64,000 bases of DNA from an uncultured Christensenella sp. (GCA_910578565.1 CAJTQF010000001.1:1-64000), one strand, 5' to 3'. Numbered from the stretch's first letter, positions 8,684-17,361 are shown. The notes: generated by a model from the sequence alone, not told the origin. Made by a program: numbers and translations.

Positions 8684-9298
8684 ATGATAGAACAACAGAT
8701 GATTGAAAAAATCAAACAGACAAAAATAGTACCCGTGGTGGTGCTTAACTCCATAGAAGAAACCCTGCCCAAAATGCAGGCGCTTGTAGACGGCGGACTG
8801 CCCTGTGCGGAAATTACGTTCAGAACGCCGTGCGCGGCTGAAGCGATTGCTCTCACCGTTAAAAAATTCCCCGATATGCTTGTCGGCGCGGGAACTGTAA
8901 TAAACAAAGAGCAGTGCGAAAAGGCTATTGCCGCGGGTTCTAAATTTATTGTATCTCCCGGCTTTTCGGAAGAGGTTGCAGACTGTTGCAAAAAGCACGG
9001 TATGCTGTATCTGCCCGGAATAGTTACCCCTACCGAAGCTATGGCGGCTATTGCCAAGGGCTTAACCGTTTTGAAATTTTTCCCCGCGTCAAACTACGGC
9101 GGACTTAAAACCATTAAAGCGATATGCGCGGCATTCCCTTATTTGAAGATAATGCCCACGGGCGGAATTTCGGCGGATAACATTCTGGAATATCTCGCCT
9201 ACGACAAAATTATCGCTTGCGGCGGAAGCTGGATGATGAACGGCACGCCCGAAGAAATAGAGCAGAAGACCCGCCAGGCAGTAGCTTTGGTTAAATAA
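8684..9298 (+). CDS. eda: 2-keto-3-deoxy-6-phosphogluconate aldolase
   Basis: 204 residues, the usual length of this class I aldolase. It splits 2-keto-3-deoxy-6-phosphogluconate into pyruvate and glyceraldehyde 3-phosphate, and often also handles 4-hydroxy-2-oxoglutarate. The motifs are intact: EITFRT with the proton-shuttling E43, GAGTV (69-72), and VLKFFPAS with the Schiff-base lysine K131. GGAGG before ATG 8684 sets the start; a second ATG at 8699 has no site. It is cytoplasmic. It stands alone with its own promoter and terminator. Beside a pectinesterase and in a window with a KduD-like SDR, it most likely serves the last step of galacturonate breakdown rather than a classical Entner-Doudoroff route; no edd gene is present here. 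Confidence 0.93.
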   Translation: MIEQQMIEKIKQTKIVPVVVLNSIEETLPKMQALVDGGLPCAEITFRTPCAAEAIALTVKKFPDMLVGAGTVINKEQCEKAIAAGSKFIVSPGFSEEVADCCKKHGMLYLPGIVTPTEAMAAIAKGLTVLKFFPASNYGGLKTIKAICAAFPYLKIMPTGGISADNILEYLAYDKIIACGGSWMMNGTPEEIEQKTRQAVALVK

Positions 9299-9315
9299 TT
9301 TTCGGTATAATAATA

Positions 9316-9350
9316 CCGCCCCGCGCTTTCGGCGCAGGGCGGTTTTTGTA
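9316..9350 (+). terminator. Terminator after KDPG aldolase
   Basis: CCGCCCCGCGC / GGCGCAGGGCGG stem with one mismatch (9316-9342), then TTTTT. The convergent gene ends only about 10 bp away, so it may serve both strands. Confidence 0.8.
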
Positions 9351-9359
9351 TTTTGAAGT

Positions 9360-10295
9360 TCAGTTGAGCGAGTTGCGGAAACCTTTACCGATAATTTCGT
9401 TGGAGTTGGTAAGAATTACGAAAGCGGAAGGGTCGGCGCGGTTAATTTTAATTTTAAGTTTAATAGCTTCCCTGCGCTTGCACACGGTGATTATAATGGT
9501 CTTTTCTTCGCCCGTGTATCCGCCCACCGCCTTGTAAGAAGTTACGCCGCGGTGCATTCCTTCAAGAATATAACTTGAAATAATTTCGGGGCGGGAAGTT
9601 ATTATCGTTACGAATTTCGACCTGCCCATACCGTCTATTACGTAGTCCACGAATATAGACTTGAACACCAGCCCGAGTATTGAAAACAGCCCTGTGGTCA
9701 CGTCAAAGATTATAAATGTGGAAGCCGCTATTAAAAAGTCGGAAACCAGCAGCGCGACGCCTATATTCGTCTTTGTGAATTTTTTTACTATCAGCGCAAT
9801 TATGTCCGTCCCGCCCGACGACGCCCTGCAGTAAAACAAAACCGCCGCGCCCAGACTCGTCGTCAGCATTGCGTACACAAATTCCATAAACTTGTCGCCG
9901 GTCAGGGTATGGGTTTCGTCAAGGCGAAAGCCCGTGGCGTTAAAAATCTGTTCCATTGCGTACATTTCAACTGTGTACAGCAGTGAGCAGTAAGCGGTTT
10001 TAAACGTACAGCCCTTGCCTAAGAAAATAAAACCTATTACAAGCAGAATTCCGTTGATAATAAAGTTTATAACCGGCTGGGTAAAAAACGTGCCTTTCGT
10101 GTATTTCGCGATAATTATAGACACGCCGCTTACGCCGCCGGTTGCAAAGTTGTTCGGGCTTTTAAAAAGTTGCACGCCCACGGCAAACAGCAGCACGCCC
10201 ACGTTGAGTATAACCCAATACAGCACGCCGTCGCGTATTTTTTTTCGCCGCTCCGCTTTCGTAAGCTGCGGCTTGTCAGCCTTGTTCTTTTTCAT
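9360..10295 (-). CDS. YitT-family membrane protein
   Basis: 311 residues with the family layout: a basic N-terminus, five to six membrane segments (about 25-220, including the conserved NNFATGGVSG and SSGGTDIIALI motifs), and a soluble C-terminal DUF2179 domain (about 225-305, ending in DPSAFVILTNSNEIIGKGF). The function of YitT proteins is not established. It lies about 30 bp downstream of a closely related paralogue on the same strand and is probably cotranscribed with it. The family's DUF2179 domain resembles small regulatory ligand-binding folds; that is family knowledge, not something shown here. Confidence 0.85.
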   Translation of the reverse strand: MKKNKADKPQLTKAERRKKIRDGVLYWVILNVGVLLFAVGVQLFKSPNNFATGGVSGVSIIIAKYTKGTFFTQPVINFIINGILLVIGFIFLGKGCTFKTAYCSLLYTVEMYAMEQIFNATGFRLDETHTLTGDKFMEFVYAMLTTSLGAAVLFYCRASSGGTDIIALIVKKFTKTNIGVALLVSDFLIAASTFIIFDVTTGLFSILGLVFKSIFVDYVIDGMGRSKFVTIITSRPEIISSYILEGMHRGVTSYKAVGGYTGEEKTIIITVCKRREAIKLKIKINRADPSAFVILTNSNEIIGKGFRNSLN

Positions 10296-10324
10296 TTTCC
10301 CTGTCAGTTGAATTGTATTTTGCG

Positions 10325-11464
10325 TTAAAGCGTTCCGCCGAAGCCCTTACCCAGAATTTCGTTGGCGTCGGTTATAATTACAAACGCGGAAGGGTCTACC
10401 TGGTGTATCTTTATTTTCAGTCTTATTGCTTCACTGCGCTTGCAAACGGTAACAAGCACTTTTTTCTTTTGGTGCGAGTATCCGCCTTCAGCGTCATACA
10501 TGGTGAAGCCGTGGTTTATTACTTTTAAAATATAATCGGAGATAAGTTCGGGCTGTTGCGTGATTATGGTGATGTATTTTGTCTTTCCCATACTCTCTAT
10601 CACGCCGTCAAGCAGGAAGGACTTCGTGAACAAGCCCAATAACGAAAACAGTCCGCTTTCGATACTTTTGAAAGTGTAGAACGTAACGCAGACGACAATA
10701 AAGTCGATAAGCATAAGCGCGAAGCCCACGTTCAGCTTTGTGTACTTTTTAAGTATAAGCGCAATAATGTCAGTTCCGCCCGACGACGCCCCGCTGTTGA
10801 ATACCAGCGCGCCGCCTATGCCGAAAAGCATAATTGCGTAAACAAGTTCCAGAAAGGGTTGGTTTGAAAGGGTTCTCAGCGCCTTTGTAACCGATTCGCC
10901 CGTTTCGGGGTTGACAACCGTTTCAATCCTTCCTGCGGCGGAGTTTATCAGTCCGATTATGTCAAGATATTCGAACAGCCATATAAAACCCGTGTAAAAG
11001 AGCGAGCAGACTATGGTTTTAAGCGTGCATTGTTTGCCGAGAATGAGAAGCCCAAGAATAAGCAAAAACACGTTTATGATAGCCATAATTACGCCCTGCG
11101 AAAAGAAGGGTACAAGCGGCTTTAAAAAACTTTCGAGAATAATTGCAATACCCGCAATTCCGCCCATTGTAAAGTCGTTGGGCGTCTGGAAGAAGTAAAC
11201 GCTGCATGACATCATAATAATGCCAAGAAACATAAACGTCCAGCTTAAAGCCATACGTTTTTTCTTTTGGGCGGGGGTAAGCACTTTGTCGCCTGACGCC
11301 TGCGACTTAACTATTTCCGCGGCTTCGGCGGAAACAGCCGAAGCGAACGCGCTTTCGCGGCTATGCACGGCGTTTTCTGTCGCCGCCGTTTCGGGTTTTA
11401 CGTCAATGCCCGTTGCGCCGTCTTCCGCCGGCACAACGGCTGTTTTTTCTTTTTGTTTGTTCAT
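10325..11464 (-). CDS. YitT-family membrane protein, first of a tandem pair
   Basis: About 379 residues if translation begins at ATG 11464 (MNKQKEKTAVV). A longer frame to 11521 is rejected because it would put the start codon inside the promoter. A hydrophilic, Ala/Glu-rich N-terminal extension of about 85 residues precedes the membrane part and is longer than in most relatives. It then shares the paralogue's features: NDFTMGGIAGI, SSGGTDIIALILKKYTK and a C-terminal DUF2179 domain (DPSAFVIITDANEILGKGF). Loops between membrane segments include an insert (RIETVVNPETGESVTK). Identity with the downstream gene is obvious along the length, so the pair arose by tandem duplication. Role unknown. Confidence 0.83.
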   Translation of the reverse strand: MNKQKEKTAVVPAEDGATGIDVKPETAATENAVHSRESAFASAVSAEAAEIVKSQASGDKVLTPAQKKKRMALSWTFMFLGIIMMSCSVYFFQTPNDFTMGGIAGIAIILESFLKPLVPFFSQGVIMAIINVFLLILGLLILGKQCTLKTIVCSLFYTGFIWLFEYLDIIGLINSAAGRIETVVNPETGESVTKALRTLSNQPFLELVYAIMLFGIGGALVFNSGASSGGTDIIALILKKYTKLNVGFALMLIDFIVVCVTFYTFKSIESGLFSLLGLFTKSFLLDGVIESMGKTKYITIITQQPELISDYILKVINHGFTMYDAEGGYSHQKKKVLVTVCKRSEAIRLKIKIHQVDPSAFVIITDANEILGKGFGGTL

Positions 11465-11492
11465 AAAATCTCTTTTAGTCCTTGATAAAAAA

Positions 11493-11521
11493 ATGATAGC
11501 ATAACCTTTTTTCATTGTCAA
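11493..11521 (-). promoter_or_regulatory. Promoter of the YitT pair
   Basis: On the minus strand TTGACA (11521-11516), 17-bp spacer, TATCAT (11498-11493), about 28 bp before ATG 11464. Confidence 0.75.
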
Positions 11522-11607
11522 TTTAAAGTCGTGCCAATGTTTGGGATTTTTGGCGTTTAAAGCGGAATTTACGTGCTTAAACTTACTCTTATTTTAAATG
11601 CCGTCTA

Positions 11608-11637
11608 TTGACTTTATGCTTTGACATATGATATACT
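11608..11637 (+). promoter_or_regulatory. Promoter of the GH13-glgB pair
   Basis: TTGACT (11608-11613), 18-bp spacer, TATACT (11632-11637); AGAGG at 11647-11651 is the ribosome site for ATG 11659. Confidence 0.65.
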
Positions 11638-11658
11638 TACATTTGAAGAGGTTTTAAA

Positions 11659-13701
11659 ATGATTAACAGAAAGGCACTTTTCGCCGATGAAACAGAGTGT
11701 TATAAAACTCCTTACGAACCCAAGGCGGGCGACAGGGTTACTTTGAAATTGAGAACCATGAAAAACGACGTCCTGCGCGCTTTTTGCGTTATAAACGGAA
11801 TGAAGCGCACAATGACAAAACTGCCGTCGCAAAAAGATGAAAAAACTTTTGATTATTATACGGTAAGTTTTACCTGTACCGCAAAGAAAATAGGCTACTT
11901 TTTTAAAGTGGTGGACGAAGACGACGTTGTTTGCTACAACAGGCTTGGCTGTGTTGAAAACGCGCAGGAAGAGTACGAGTTTTCGTTTGTACCAGGACAG
12001 AAAGTGCCCGACTGGGCAAAGGGCGCGGTGTTTTACCAGATTTTTACGGACAGATTCTGCAACGGCGAACCTGCGAACGACGTCTGCGACAACGAATATT
12101 ACTACACCGGCGGACATTCCAAAAAAATAACAGAATGGGATAAATTTCCCGACGAGCTGGACGTGCGCTGTTTTTACGGCGGCGATTTACAGGGCGTGCG
12201 CGCCAAACTGGATTATCTGCAGGATCTGGGCGTTGAAGCGATTTACTTCAACCCGCTGTTTCTTTCGCCGTCAAATCACAAGTACGATACGCAGGACTAC
12301 GACTATATAGACCCGCATCTCGCCGTAATAGAAGAAGATTTACAGCACGAAATGCAGCACTGGGAACACAACAACGGTTATGCGCCCAGATATATAAAGA
12401 GAGTTACTTCCAAGGTAAACCTTGAAAAGAGCAACGCATATTTTGCGGAATTGGTAAACGAGATACATTCCCGCGGTATGAAAGTCGTAATAGACGGCGT
12501 ATTCAATCACTGCGGTTCGTTCAATAAATGGCTGGACAGGGAAGGTATTTATCTCGGTAAAGACGGATACGAAGCGGGCGCATACCAGTACGCCAAAAGC
12601 CCTTACAGGAGTTACTTCAATTTCGATAAACCTATCGAAGCCAAGAGCGATTACGAAGGCTGGTGGGGCTTTCCCACCCTGCCCAAACTCAACTTCGAAA
12701 AATCGCCGGAGCTGGAAGAATACGTTTTGTCCACGGCGGCAAAATGGGTTTCGTCACCCTACAACGTGGACGGCTGGCGGCTTGACGTTGCCGCCGACCT
12801 TGGTCATTCGCCCGAATATAATCACAAATTCTGGCGCAAATTCCGCGACCGCGTGCGCGAAGCCAACCCCGAAGCGCTGGTGTTTGCCGAACACTACGGC
12901 GACCCTTCCGCGTGGTTTAAGGGGGGCGAGTGGGATTCGGTTATGAACTATGACGCCTTTATGGAGCCTGTCACCTGGTTTCTGACGGGTATGGAAAAGC
13001 ACAGCGAAGGATTTGACGGCGACAGGCTATGGGACGGCAAGGCGTTTTTCGACGCTATGACGAAAAATATGTCCAGATTTTCCCGCCCTGCGCTCGACTG
13101 CGCGTTAAACCAGCTTTCAAACCACGACCATTCGCGTTTTCTTACGAGAACGAACGGCGTCGTGGGCACGTTAAAGACAATGGGACCGCACGCCGCCGCG
13201 CACGGCGTGGATTTGCGGGTTATGCAACTCGCGGTACTTATTCAGATGACCTGGCCCGGCGCGCCCGGTATTTACTATGCGGACGAAGCGGGACAAGTGG
13301 GCTGGACCGACCCCGACTCCCGACGAACCTATCCTTGGGGGCATGAAAACAAGGCGCTTATAGATTATCACAAGGGCGCGATAGAGCTGAGAAAACGCAT
13401 ACACTGCCTTAGAACGGGCAGCGTAAAAAAACTGGACGCGGGCAACGGTTATATCTCTTACGGCAGATTTGACGGTACCGACTGCGCCGCAGTCATAATA
13501 AACTGTACGGACGGCGATTTGAATCTGTTCGTACCCGTATGGGAAATAGGCGTAAAGAGCGGCGCGGAAATGGTTTGCGCGTTCGACTCCGCCCTTAAAA
13601 ACGACGGGGCAAAGTATACGGTAAACCACGGCAGAATTCTTGTGACGGTTGCAGCTAAATCGGGCTGCGTGTTCACCTGTAACTTTAACCAAAGCAATTA
13701 A
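11659..13701 (+). CDS. GH13 alpha-amylase family enzyme (neopullulanase/cyclomaltodextrinase type)
   Basis: 680 residues without a signal peptide, so it acts in the cytoplasm on maltodextrin or glycogen-derived oligosaccharide. An N-terminal beta-sandwich (1-115), as in CBM34-bearing members, is followed by the (beta/alpha)8 barrel starting at WAKGAVFYQIFTDRFCNG. The four GH13 regions are visible: VVIDGVFNHCG, GWRLDVAAD (nucleophile Asp), VFAEHYGD (acid/base Glu) and QLSNHDHSRF (transition-state Asp). The segment DVRCFYGGDLQGV is typical of the neopullulanase group. It lies 28 bp before glgB and should be cotranscribed. The exact bond specificity (alpha-1,4, alpha-1,6 or both) cannot be decided from sequence reading. 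Confidence 0.88.
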   Translation: MINRKALFADETECYKTPYEPKAGDRVTLKLRTMKNDVLRAFCVINGMKRTMTKLPSQKDEKTFDYYTVSFTCTAKKIGYFFKVVDEDDVVCYNRLGCVENAQEEYEFSFVPGQKVPDWAKGAVFYQIFTDRFCNGEPANDVCDNEYYYTGGHSKKITEWDKFPDELDVRCFYGGDLQGVRAKLDYLQDLGVEAIYFNPLFLSPSNHKYDTQDYDYIDPHLAVIEEDLQHEMQHWEHNNGYAPRYIKRVTSKVNLEKSNAYFAELVNEIHSRGMKVVIDGVFNHCGSFNKWLDREGIYLGKDGYEAGAYQYAKSPYRSYFNFDKPIEAKSDYEGWWGFPTLPKLNFEKSPELEEYVLSTAAKWVSSPYNVDGWRLDVAADLGHSPEYNHKFWRKFRDRVREANPEALVFAEHYGDPSAWFKGGEWDSVMNYDAFMEPVTWFLTGMEKHSEGFDGDRLWDGKAFFDAMTKNMSRFSRPALDCALNQLSNHDHSRFLTRTNGVVGTLKTMGPHAAAHGVDLRVMQLAVLIQMTWPGAPGIYYADEAGQVGWTDPDSRRTYPWGHENKALIDYHKGAIELRKRIHCLRTGSVKKLDAGNGYISYGRFDGTDCAAVIINCTDGDLNLFVPVWEIGVKSGAEMVCAFDSALKNDGAKYTVNHGRILVTVAAKSGCVFTCNFNQSN

Positions 13702-13729
13702 TTAAGGCTATAAACAATTGGGGGATTAT

Positions 13730-15775
13730 ATGGAAAACAGATTTTTCGGTGAATTGGATACCTATCTCTTTCATCACGGCACGCATTACGAGCTGTACAA
13801 CAAAATGGGCGCGCATATCCGCGAAGTGAACGGAGTGCGCGGCGTACACTTTGTGCTTTGGGCGCCCAATGCCCGCGCGGTGTGCGTTTTATCGGACGGC
13901 AACGGCTGGACGCCCTGGCGCGACGTAATGGAAAAGTGCGACGACAGCATATGGGAACTGTTCGTCCCCGGTATGTGCGAAGGGGTCAAGTACAAATACC
14001 TTATCGTACGCGCGGACGGTAGCGAAGTCTGCAAAACCGACCCTTACGGCTTCGGTAGCGAACTGCGCCCCAACAATGCTTCCGTTGTAGTCAACCTTGA
14101 AGATTATAAGTGGAATGACGGCGCGTGGAAAAAGGAGAGAAAGGGATACAACTTTCTTGAAAAACCTATGTCTGTGTACGAAGTGCATCTCGGCAGCTGG
14201 AAAAAAGACCTTTCCAAGTGTGACGAAGACCAGTTTTTCGATTACCGCCGCCTTGCGCACGAACTGTGCGAATACGTACAGTATATGGGCTATACCCATA
14301 TAGAGCTTATGGGCATATGCGAGTATCCCTTCGACCCGAGCTGGGGTTATCAGGTAACGGGTTACTTCGCGCCCACGGCAAGATACGGCTCGCCGCAGGA
14401 CTTTATGTATTTCGTGGACTATATGCACGCAAACGGCATAGGTGTAATACTGGATTGGGTTCCCGCGCACTTCCCCAAGGACGACTTCGCTCTCGCTAAT
14501 TTCGACGGAACCCCCCTTTACGAATACGCCGACCCGCTCCGCGCGGAATATCCCGAATGGGGGACCAAGGCGTTCGATCTGGGTAAAAAGGAAGTTTCTA
14601 ACTTCTTGATTGCTTCCGCATTTTTCTGGGTTGAAAAATACCACGTCGACGCGCTGCGTGTAGACGCGGTTGCGGCTATGCTTTACAACTCGTTCGGACG
14701 CGGCGAGTGGCGCCCCAATATGTACGGCGGCAACGAAAATCTTGAAAGTTTTGAGTTTATTAAGCACCTTAACAGCGTAATGCGCGCGCGGACGGACGCG
14801 TTTCTGATAGCCGAAGACAGTTCCATTCTCGCGGGAATGACCAAGCCCGCGAAACAGGGCGGGTTCGGTTTCGGGCTGAAATGGAATATGGGCTGGATGA
14901 ACGACAGCATTAAATACTATAACACGGACCCCATTTTCAGACCCTATCACCACGGTCTTATGACGCATACCTTCGAGTATATATTCGATGAAAATTATAT
15001 GCTTGTGCTTTCGCACGACGAAGTAGTGTACGGCAAGGGGAGTATGTACAACAAATTCCCCGGTTCGCGTATGGATAAACTGGGCAGTCTTAAAACCTGT
15101 TACACAATGATGACGGGACACCCCGGCAAAAAACTGCTTTTTATGGGGCAGGACTTCGGACAGGAGAGCGAGTGGAACTATAAAACCGGTCTTGACTGGT
15201 GGCTGTGCGACGACCCCGGTCACCGCGACGTAATGGACTGTTACCGCACGCTTTTACATATATATAAATCTTACCCCGTGCTGTACAACGATTGCGGCGG
15301 AAAGAACTCTTTCGAGTGGATTAACAGCGGGGACTATAACAGAAATATTTTCACGTTTATAAGGCGAAATCCCTGGAACTACAACAACGCGCTCATCTTC
15401 GTATGCAACTTTGCTCCCGTAGAACGTTATGAAATGGGTGTGGGCGCGCCCGTAAGCGGAGTATATAAACGCATTTTTTCAACCTATCCCGACGGAAGTC
15501 CTTTGGAAATAGAAGCAAAGGAAGAGCTGTGCGACGGAAGGAAGTACAAACTGACTTTCAACCTGCGCCCGCTTGAATCGGTTATTTTCGAAGTGCCGTA
15601 TCACGAAAGCACGGATAAGGAAAAGCAGGAAGAAAAGCGTGTGCGCGACGGTGTTGCAAAAGCGCACAGGGAAGCGAAGACCGACAGCTCGCACGTGCCG
15701 CAGGTGGAAATTCCCGAAAAGTTGCAGGCGGCAAAACCTGCAAAAACCGCTAAAACTGCCGTTAAAAAGAAATAA
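13730..15775 (+). CDS. glgB: 1,4-alpha-glucan branching enzyme
   Basis: About 681 residues from ATG 13730, preceded by GGGGGA; an upstream TTG at 13718 is less likely. It has an N-terminal CBM48 sandwich (HYELYNKMGAHIREVNGVRGVHFVLWAPNA), then the GH13 barrel with VHLGSWKKD, DWVPAHFPKDDFALANFDGT, DALRVDAVAAMLY (nucleophile D312), FLIAEDSS (E362) and LSHDEVVYGKGS. It makes alpha-1,6 branches in glycogen. The C-terminus has an unusual Lys/Ala-rich tail of about 55 residues (EKQEEKRVRDG...AKPAKTAKTAVKKK), not part of the catalytic fold. It follows the GH13 enzyme; no glgA or glgC is in the window. Confidence 0.93.
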   Translation: MENRFFGELDTYLFHHGTHYELYNKMGAHIREVNGVRGVHFVLWAPNARAVCVLSDGNGWTPWRDVMEKCDDSIWELFVPGMCEGVKYKYLIVRADGSEVCKTDPYGFGSELRPNNASVVVNLEDYKWNDGAWKKERKGYNFLEKPMSVYEVHLGSWKKDLSKCDEDQFFDYRRLAHELCEYVQYMGYTHIELMGICEYPFDPSWGYQVTGYFAPTARYGSPQDFMYFVDYMHANGIGVILDWVPAHFPKDDFALANFDGTPLYEYADPLRAEYPEWGTKAFDLGKKEVSNFLIASAFFWVEKYHVDALRVDAVAAMLYNSFGRGEWRPNMYGGNENLESFEFIKHLNSVMRARTDAFLIAEDSSILAGMTKPAKQGGFGFGLKWNMGWMNDSIKYYNTDPIFRPYHHGLMTHTFEYIFDENYMLVLSHDEVVYGKGSMYNKFPGSRMDKLGSLKTCYTMMTGHPGKKLLFMGQDFGQESEWNYKTGLDWWLCDDPGHRDVMDCYRTLLHIYKSYPVLYNDCGGKNSFEWINSGDYNRNIFTFIRRNPWNYNNALIFVCNFAPVERYEMGVGAPVSGVYKRIFSTYPDGSPLEIEAKEELCDGRKYKLTFNLRPLESVIFEVPYHESTDKEKQEEKRVRDGVAKAHREAKTDSSHVPQVEIPEKLQAAKPAKTAKTAVKKK

Positions 15776-15780
15776 TGTCC

Positions 15781-15815
15781 GCCGCCCGCGCGTTTTGCGC
15801 GGGCGGTAATTTTTG
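15781..15815 (+). terminator. Terminator after glgB
   Basis: GCCGCCCGCGC (15781-15791) / GCGCGGGCGGT with loop GTTTT, then TTTTT. Confidence 0.85.
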
Positions 15816-15830
15816 CCGTTTGATTTTGGA

Positions 15831-15859
15831 TTGACAACGAACACGTTTTATAATATAAT
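15831..15859 (+). promoter_or_regulatory. Promoter of nadA
   Basis: TTGACA (15831-15836), 17-bp spacer, TATAAT (15854-15859): full consensus. Confidence 0.85.
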
Positions 15860-15886
15860 TTCTGTGATAAATTTCCGGGAACAAAA

Positions 15887-16801
15887 ATGATAAAAGATAT
15901 ACAGGATAAAATTTTAAAGCTGAAAAAAGAAAGGGGCGTATGTATTCTGGCGCACAGCTATATGTCCGAAGAGATTTGCGAAATAGCGGATTTTACGGGC
16001 GACAGTTACGCCCTTTCCGTAAAAGCAAAGACCGCGCCGGAAAAAACGGTTATTATGTGCGGCGTGCGCTTTATGGCTGAAACGGTAAAAATGCTTTCGC
16101 CCGAAAAAACGGTGTACCTTGCCAACCCCGCGGCGGGCTGTCCTATGGCGGAACAGTTTGACCGCGACGTGATTGAAGAAGTAAAGAAACGCTACCCCGG
16201 GTACGCCGTTGTGGCATACGTAAATACCACCGCGGAACTTAAAACCGTCGCCGACGTCTGCGTTACGTCTTCAAGCGCGGTAAAAATTTGCCGCGCCCTG
16301 CCGCAGAAAGATATCCTGTTTATTCCCGACGTAAACTTAGGTTCTTACGTGCGACATCAGATACCAGAAAAGAATTTCAAACTGCTGTCTGGCGGTTGTC
16401 CCACTCATGCGAAGATTGAAGAGAGCGAAGCCGCGGCGGTAAAAAAGGCGCATCCGGAAGCGCTGTTTCTTGTCCATCCCGAATGCCGCCCCGAAGTGGT
16501 CGCTCTTGCAGATTACGTGGGTTCTACTACCGGAATTATGGAGTTTGCCGAAAAGTCGGACGCGGCTGAATTTATAATAGGCACGGAAAACGCGATTGTA
16601 CAGCACTTGCAATTCCGCTGTCCCGATAAAAAGTTTTATCCGCTTTCAAAGGACCTTTTGTGCCACAATATGAAAATCACCACCCTTGCGGACGTGTTAA
16701 ACTGTCTTGAAGGGCGCGGCGGCGAAGAGATTGTTATGGACGAAAATCTGCGGTCGCAGGCGGTTAAGTGCATTGAAAAAATGATTGAGTACGGCGGTTA
16801 A
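15887..16801 (+). CDS. nadA: Quinolinate synthase
   Basis: 304 residues, normal length for the type without extensions. It condenses iminoaspartate with dihydroxyacetone phosphate to quinolinate for NAD synthesis, using a [4Fe-4S] cluster. The three cluster cysteines are in place: C85 (PAAGCPMAEQ), C200 (HPECRPE) and C259 (DLLCHNMK). The substrate motifs AHSYMSEEI and GTENAIVQHL are also present. It sits 3 bp before an Rrf2 regulator and upstream of nifS/nifU, so cluster supply and an iron-sulfur enzyme share a locus. nadB and nadC are not in the window. Confidence 0.95.
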   Translation: MIKDIQDKILKLKKERGVCILAHSYMSEEICEIADFTGDSYALSVKAKTAPEKTVIMCGVRFMAETVKMLSPEKTVYLANPAAGCPMAEQFDRDVIEEVKKRYPGYAVVAYVNTTAELKTVADVCVTSSSAVKICRALPQKDILFIPDVNLGSYVRHQIPEKNFKLLSGGCPTHAKIEESEAAAVKKAHPEALFLVHPECRPEVVALADYVGSTTGIMEFAEKSDAAEFIIGTENAIVQHLQFRCPDKKFYPLSKDLLCHNMKITTLADVLNCLEGRGGEEIVMDENLRSQAVKCIEKMIEYGG

Positions 16802-16804
16802 AAT

Positions 16805-17200
16805 ATGTTTATTACAACCAAAGGGCGCAACGCCTTAAAAGTTATGATTGATTTGGCAAGGCACGAAGGCGAAGGGTTTATTTCTTTGGGCGATATTGCC
16901 GAAAGGCAGAACGAATCGCTGAAATACCTTGAAACTTCCGCAAAACAGCTTTCGGCGGCGGGGCTTGTTTTGAGCGCGCGCGGAAAGAGCGGCGGATACA
17001 AACTTGCCAAAAGCGCGCAGGACTACACCGTGGCGGAGATACTTATTTCCGGCGAAGGCTCGCTTGCTCCCGTGTCTTGTCTTGAAAACGGCGGGTGCGA
17101 AAATGCGGGGACCTGTATGACCCTTCCACTTTTTAAAGAACTGGACGAAGTTATCATGAACTTTTTAACTTCAAAGACCCTTAAAGATTTACTTAAATAA
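16805..17200 (+). CDS. Rrf2-family regulator with IscR-type cysteines
   Basis: 131 residues with an N-terminal winged helix-turn-helix (TTKGRNALKVMIDLARH, LGDIAERQNESLKYLE) and wing GKSGGYKLAK. C92, C98 and C104 (CX5CX5C) match the spacing and even the numbering of the [2Fe-2S] ligands of IscR. It therefore probably senses Fe-S status and represses the nifS-nifU-ttcA genes downstream. It begins 3 bp after nadA and uses that gene's promoter. A palindrome over the next promoter (17294-17322) is its likely target. Naming it iscR would need binding data. Confidence 0.88.
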   Translation: MFITTKGRNALKVMIDLARHEGEGFISLGDIAERQNESLKYLETSAKQLSAAGLVLSARGKSGGYKLAKSAQDYTVAEILISGEGSLAPVSCLENGGCENAGTCMTLPLFKELDEVIMNFLTSKTLKDLLK

Positions 17201-17361
17201 TTTTTTAAATTTATTAAATGCCGGTTGGTGTAACCGCACGGAATAAAAGCCAATGTTCCGTAAAAATATTTTTAATTAATAATGCAAAACTATTAAATTC
17301 CTATTGACAGAATAGGAATTTAAATTTATAATTAATTCATATTAAAAATATAGGAATTAAA
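17201..17361 (+). promoter_or_regulatory. nifS promoter with palindromic operator
   Basis: A consensus promoter TTGACA (17304-17309), 17-bp spacer, TATAAT (17327-17332). It is embedded in an 11-bp inverted repeat TAAATTCCTAT (17294-17304) / ATAGGAATTTA (17312-17322), so the -35 box starts inside the palindrome. A third half-site ATAGGAATTA (17350-17359) overlaps the ribosome site just before ATG 17362. The Rrf2 protein encoded immediately upstream is the natural candidate to bind here. Confidence 0.75.

Noticed and set aside
11465..11521. Upstream extension of the first YitT gene to ATG 11521
   Set aside because: A TTGACA-17-TATCAT promoter occupies exactly this stretch, so it cannot be translated.
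13889..15223. 444-codon open frame antisense to glgB
   Set aside because: It lies wholly opposite the strongly conserved branching-enzyme frame, its product resembles no family, and it has no ribosome site; a shadow of codon bias.
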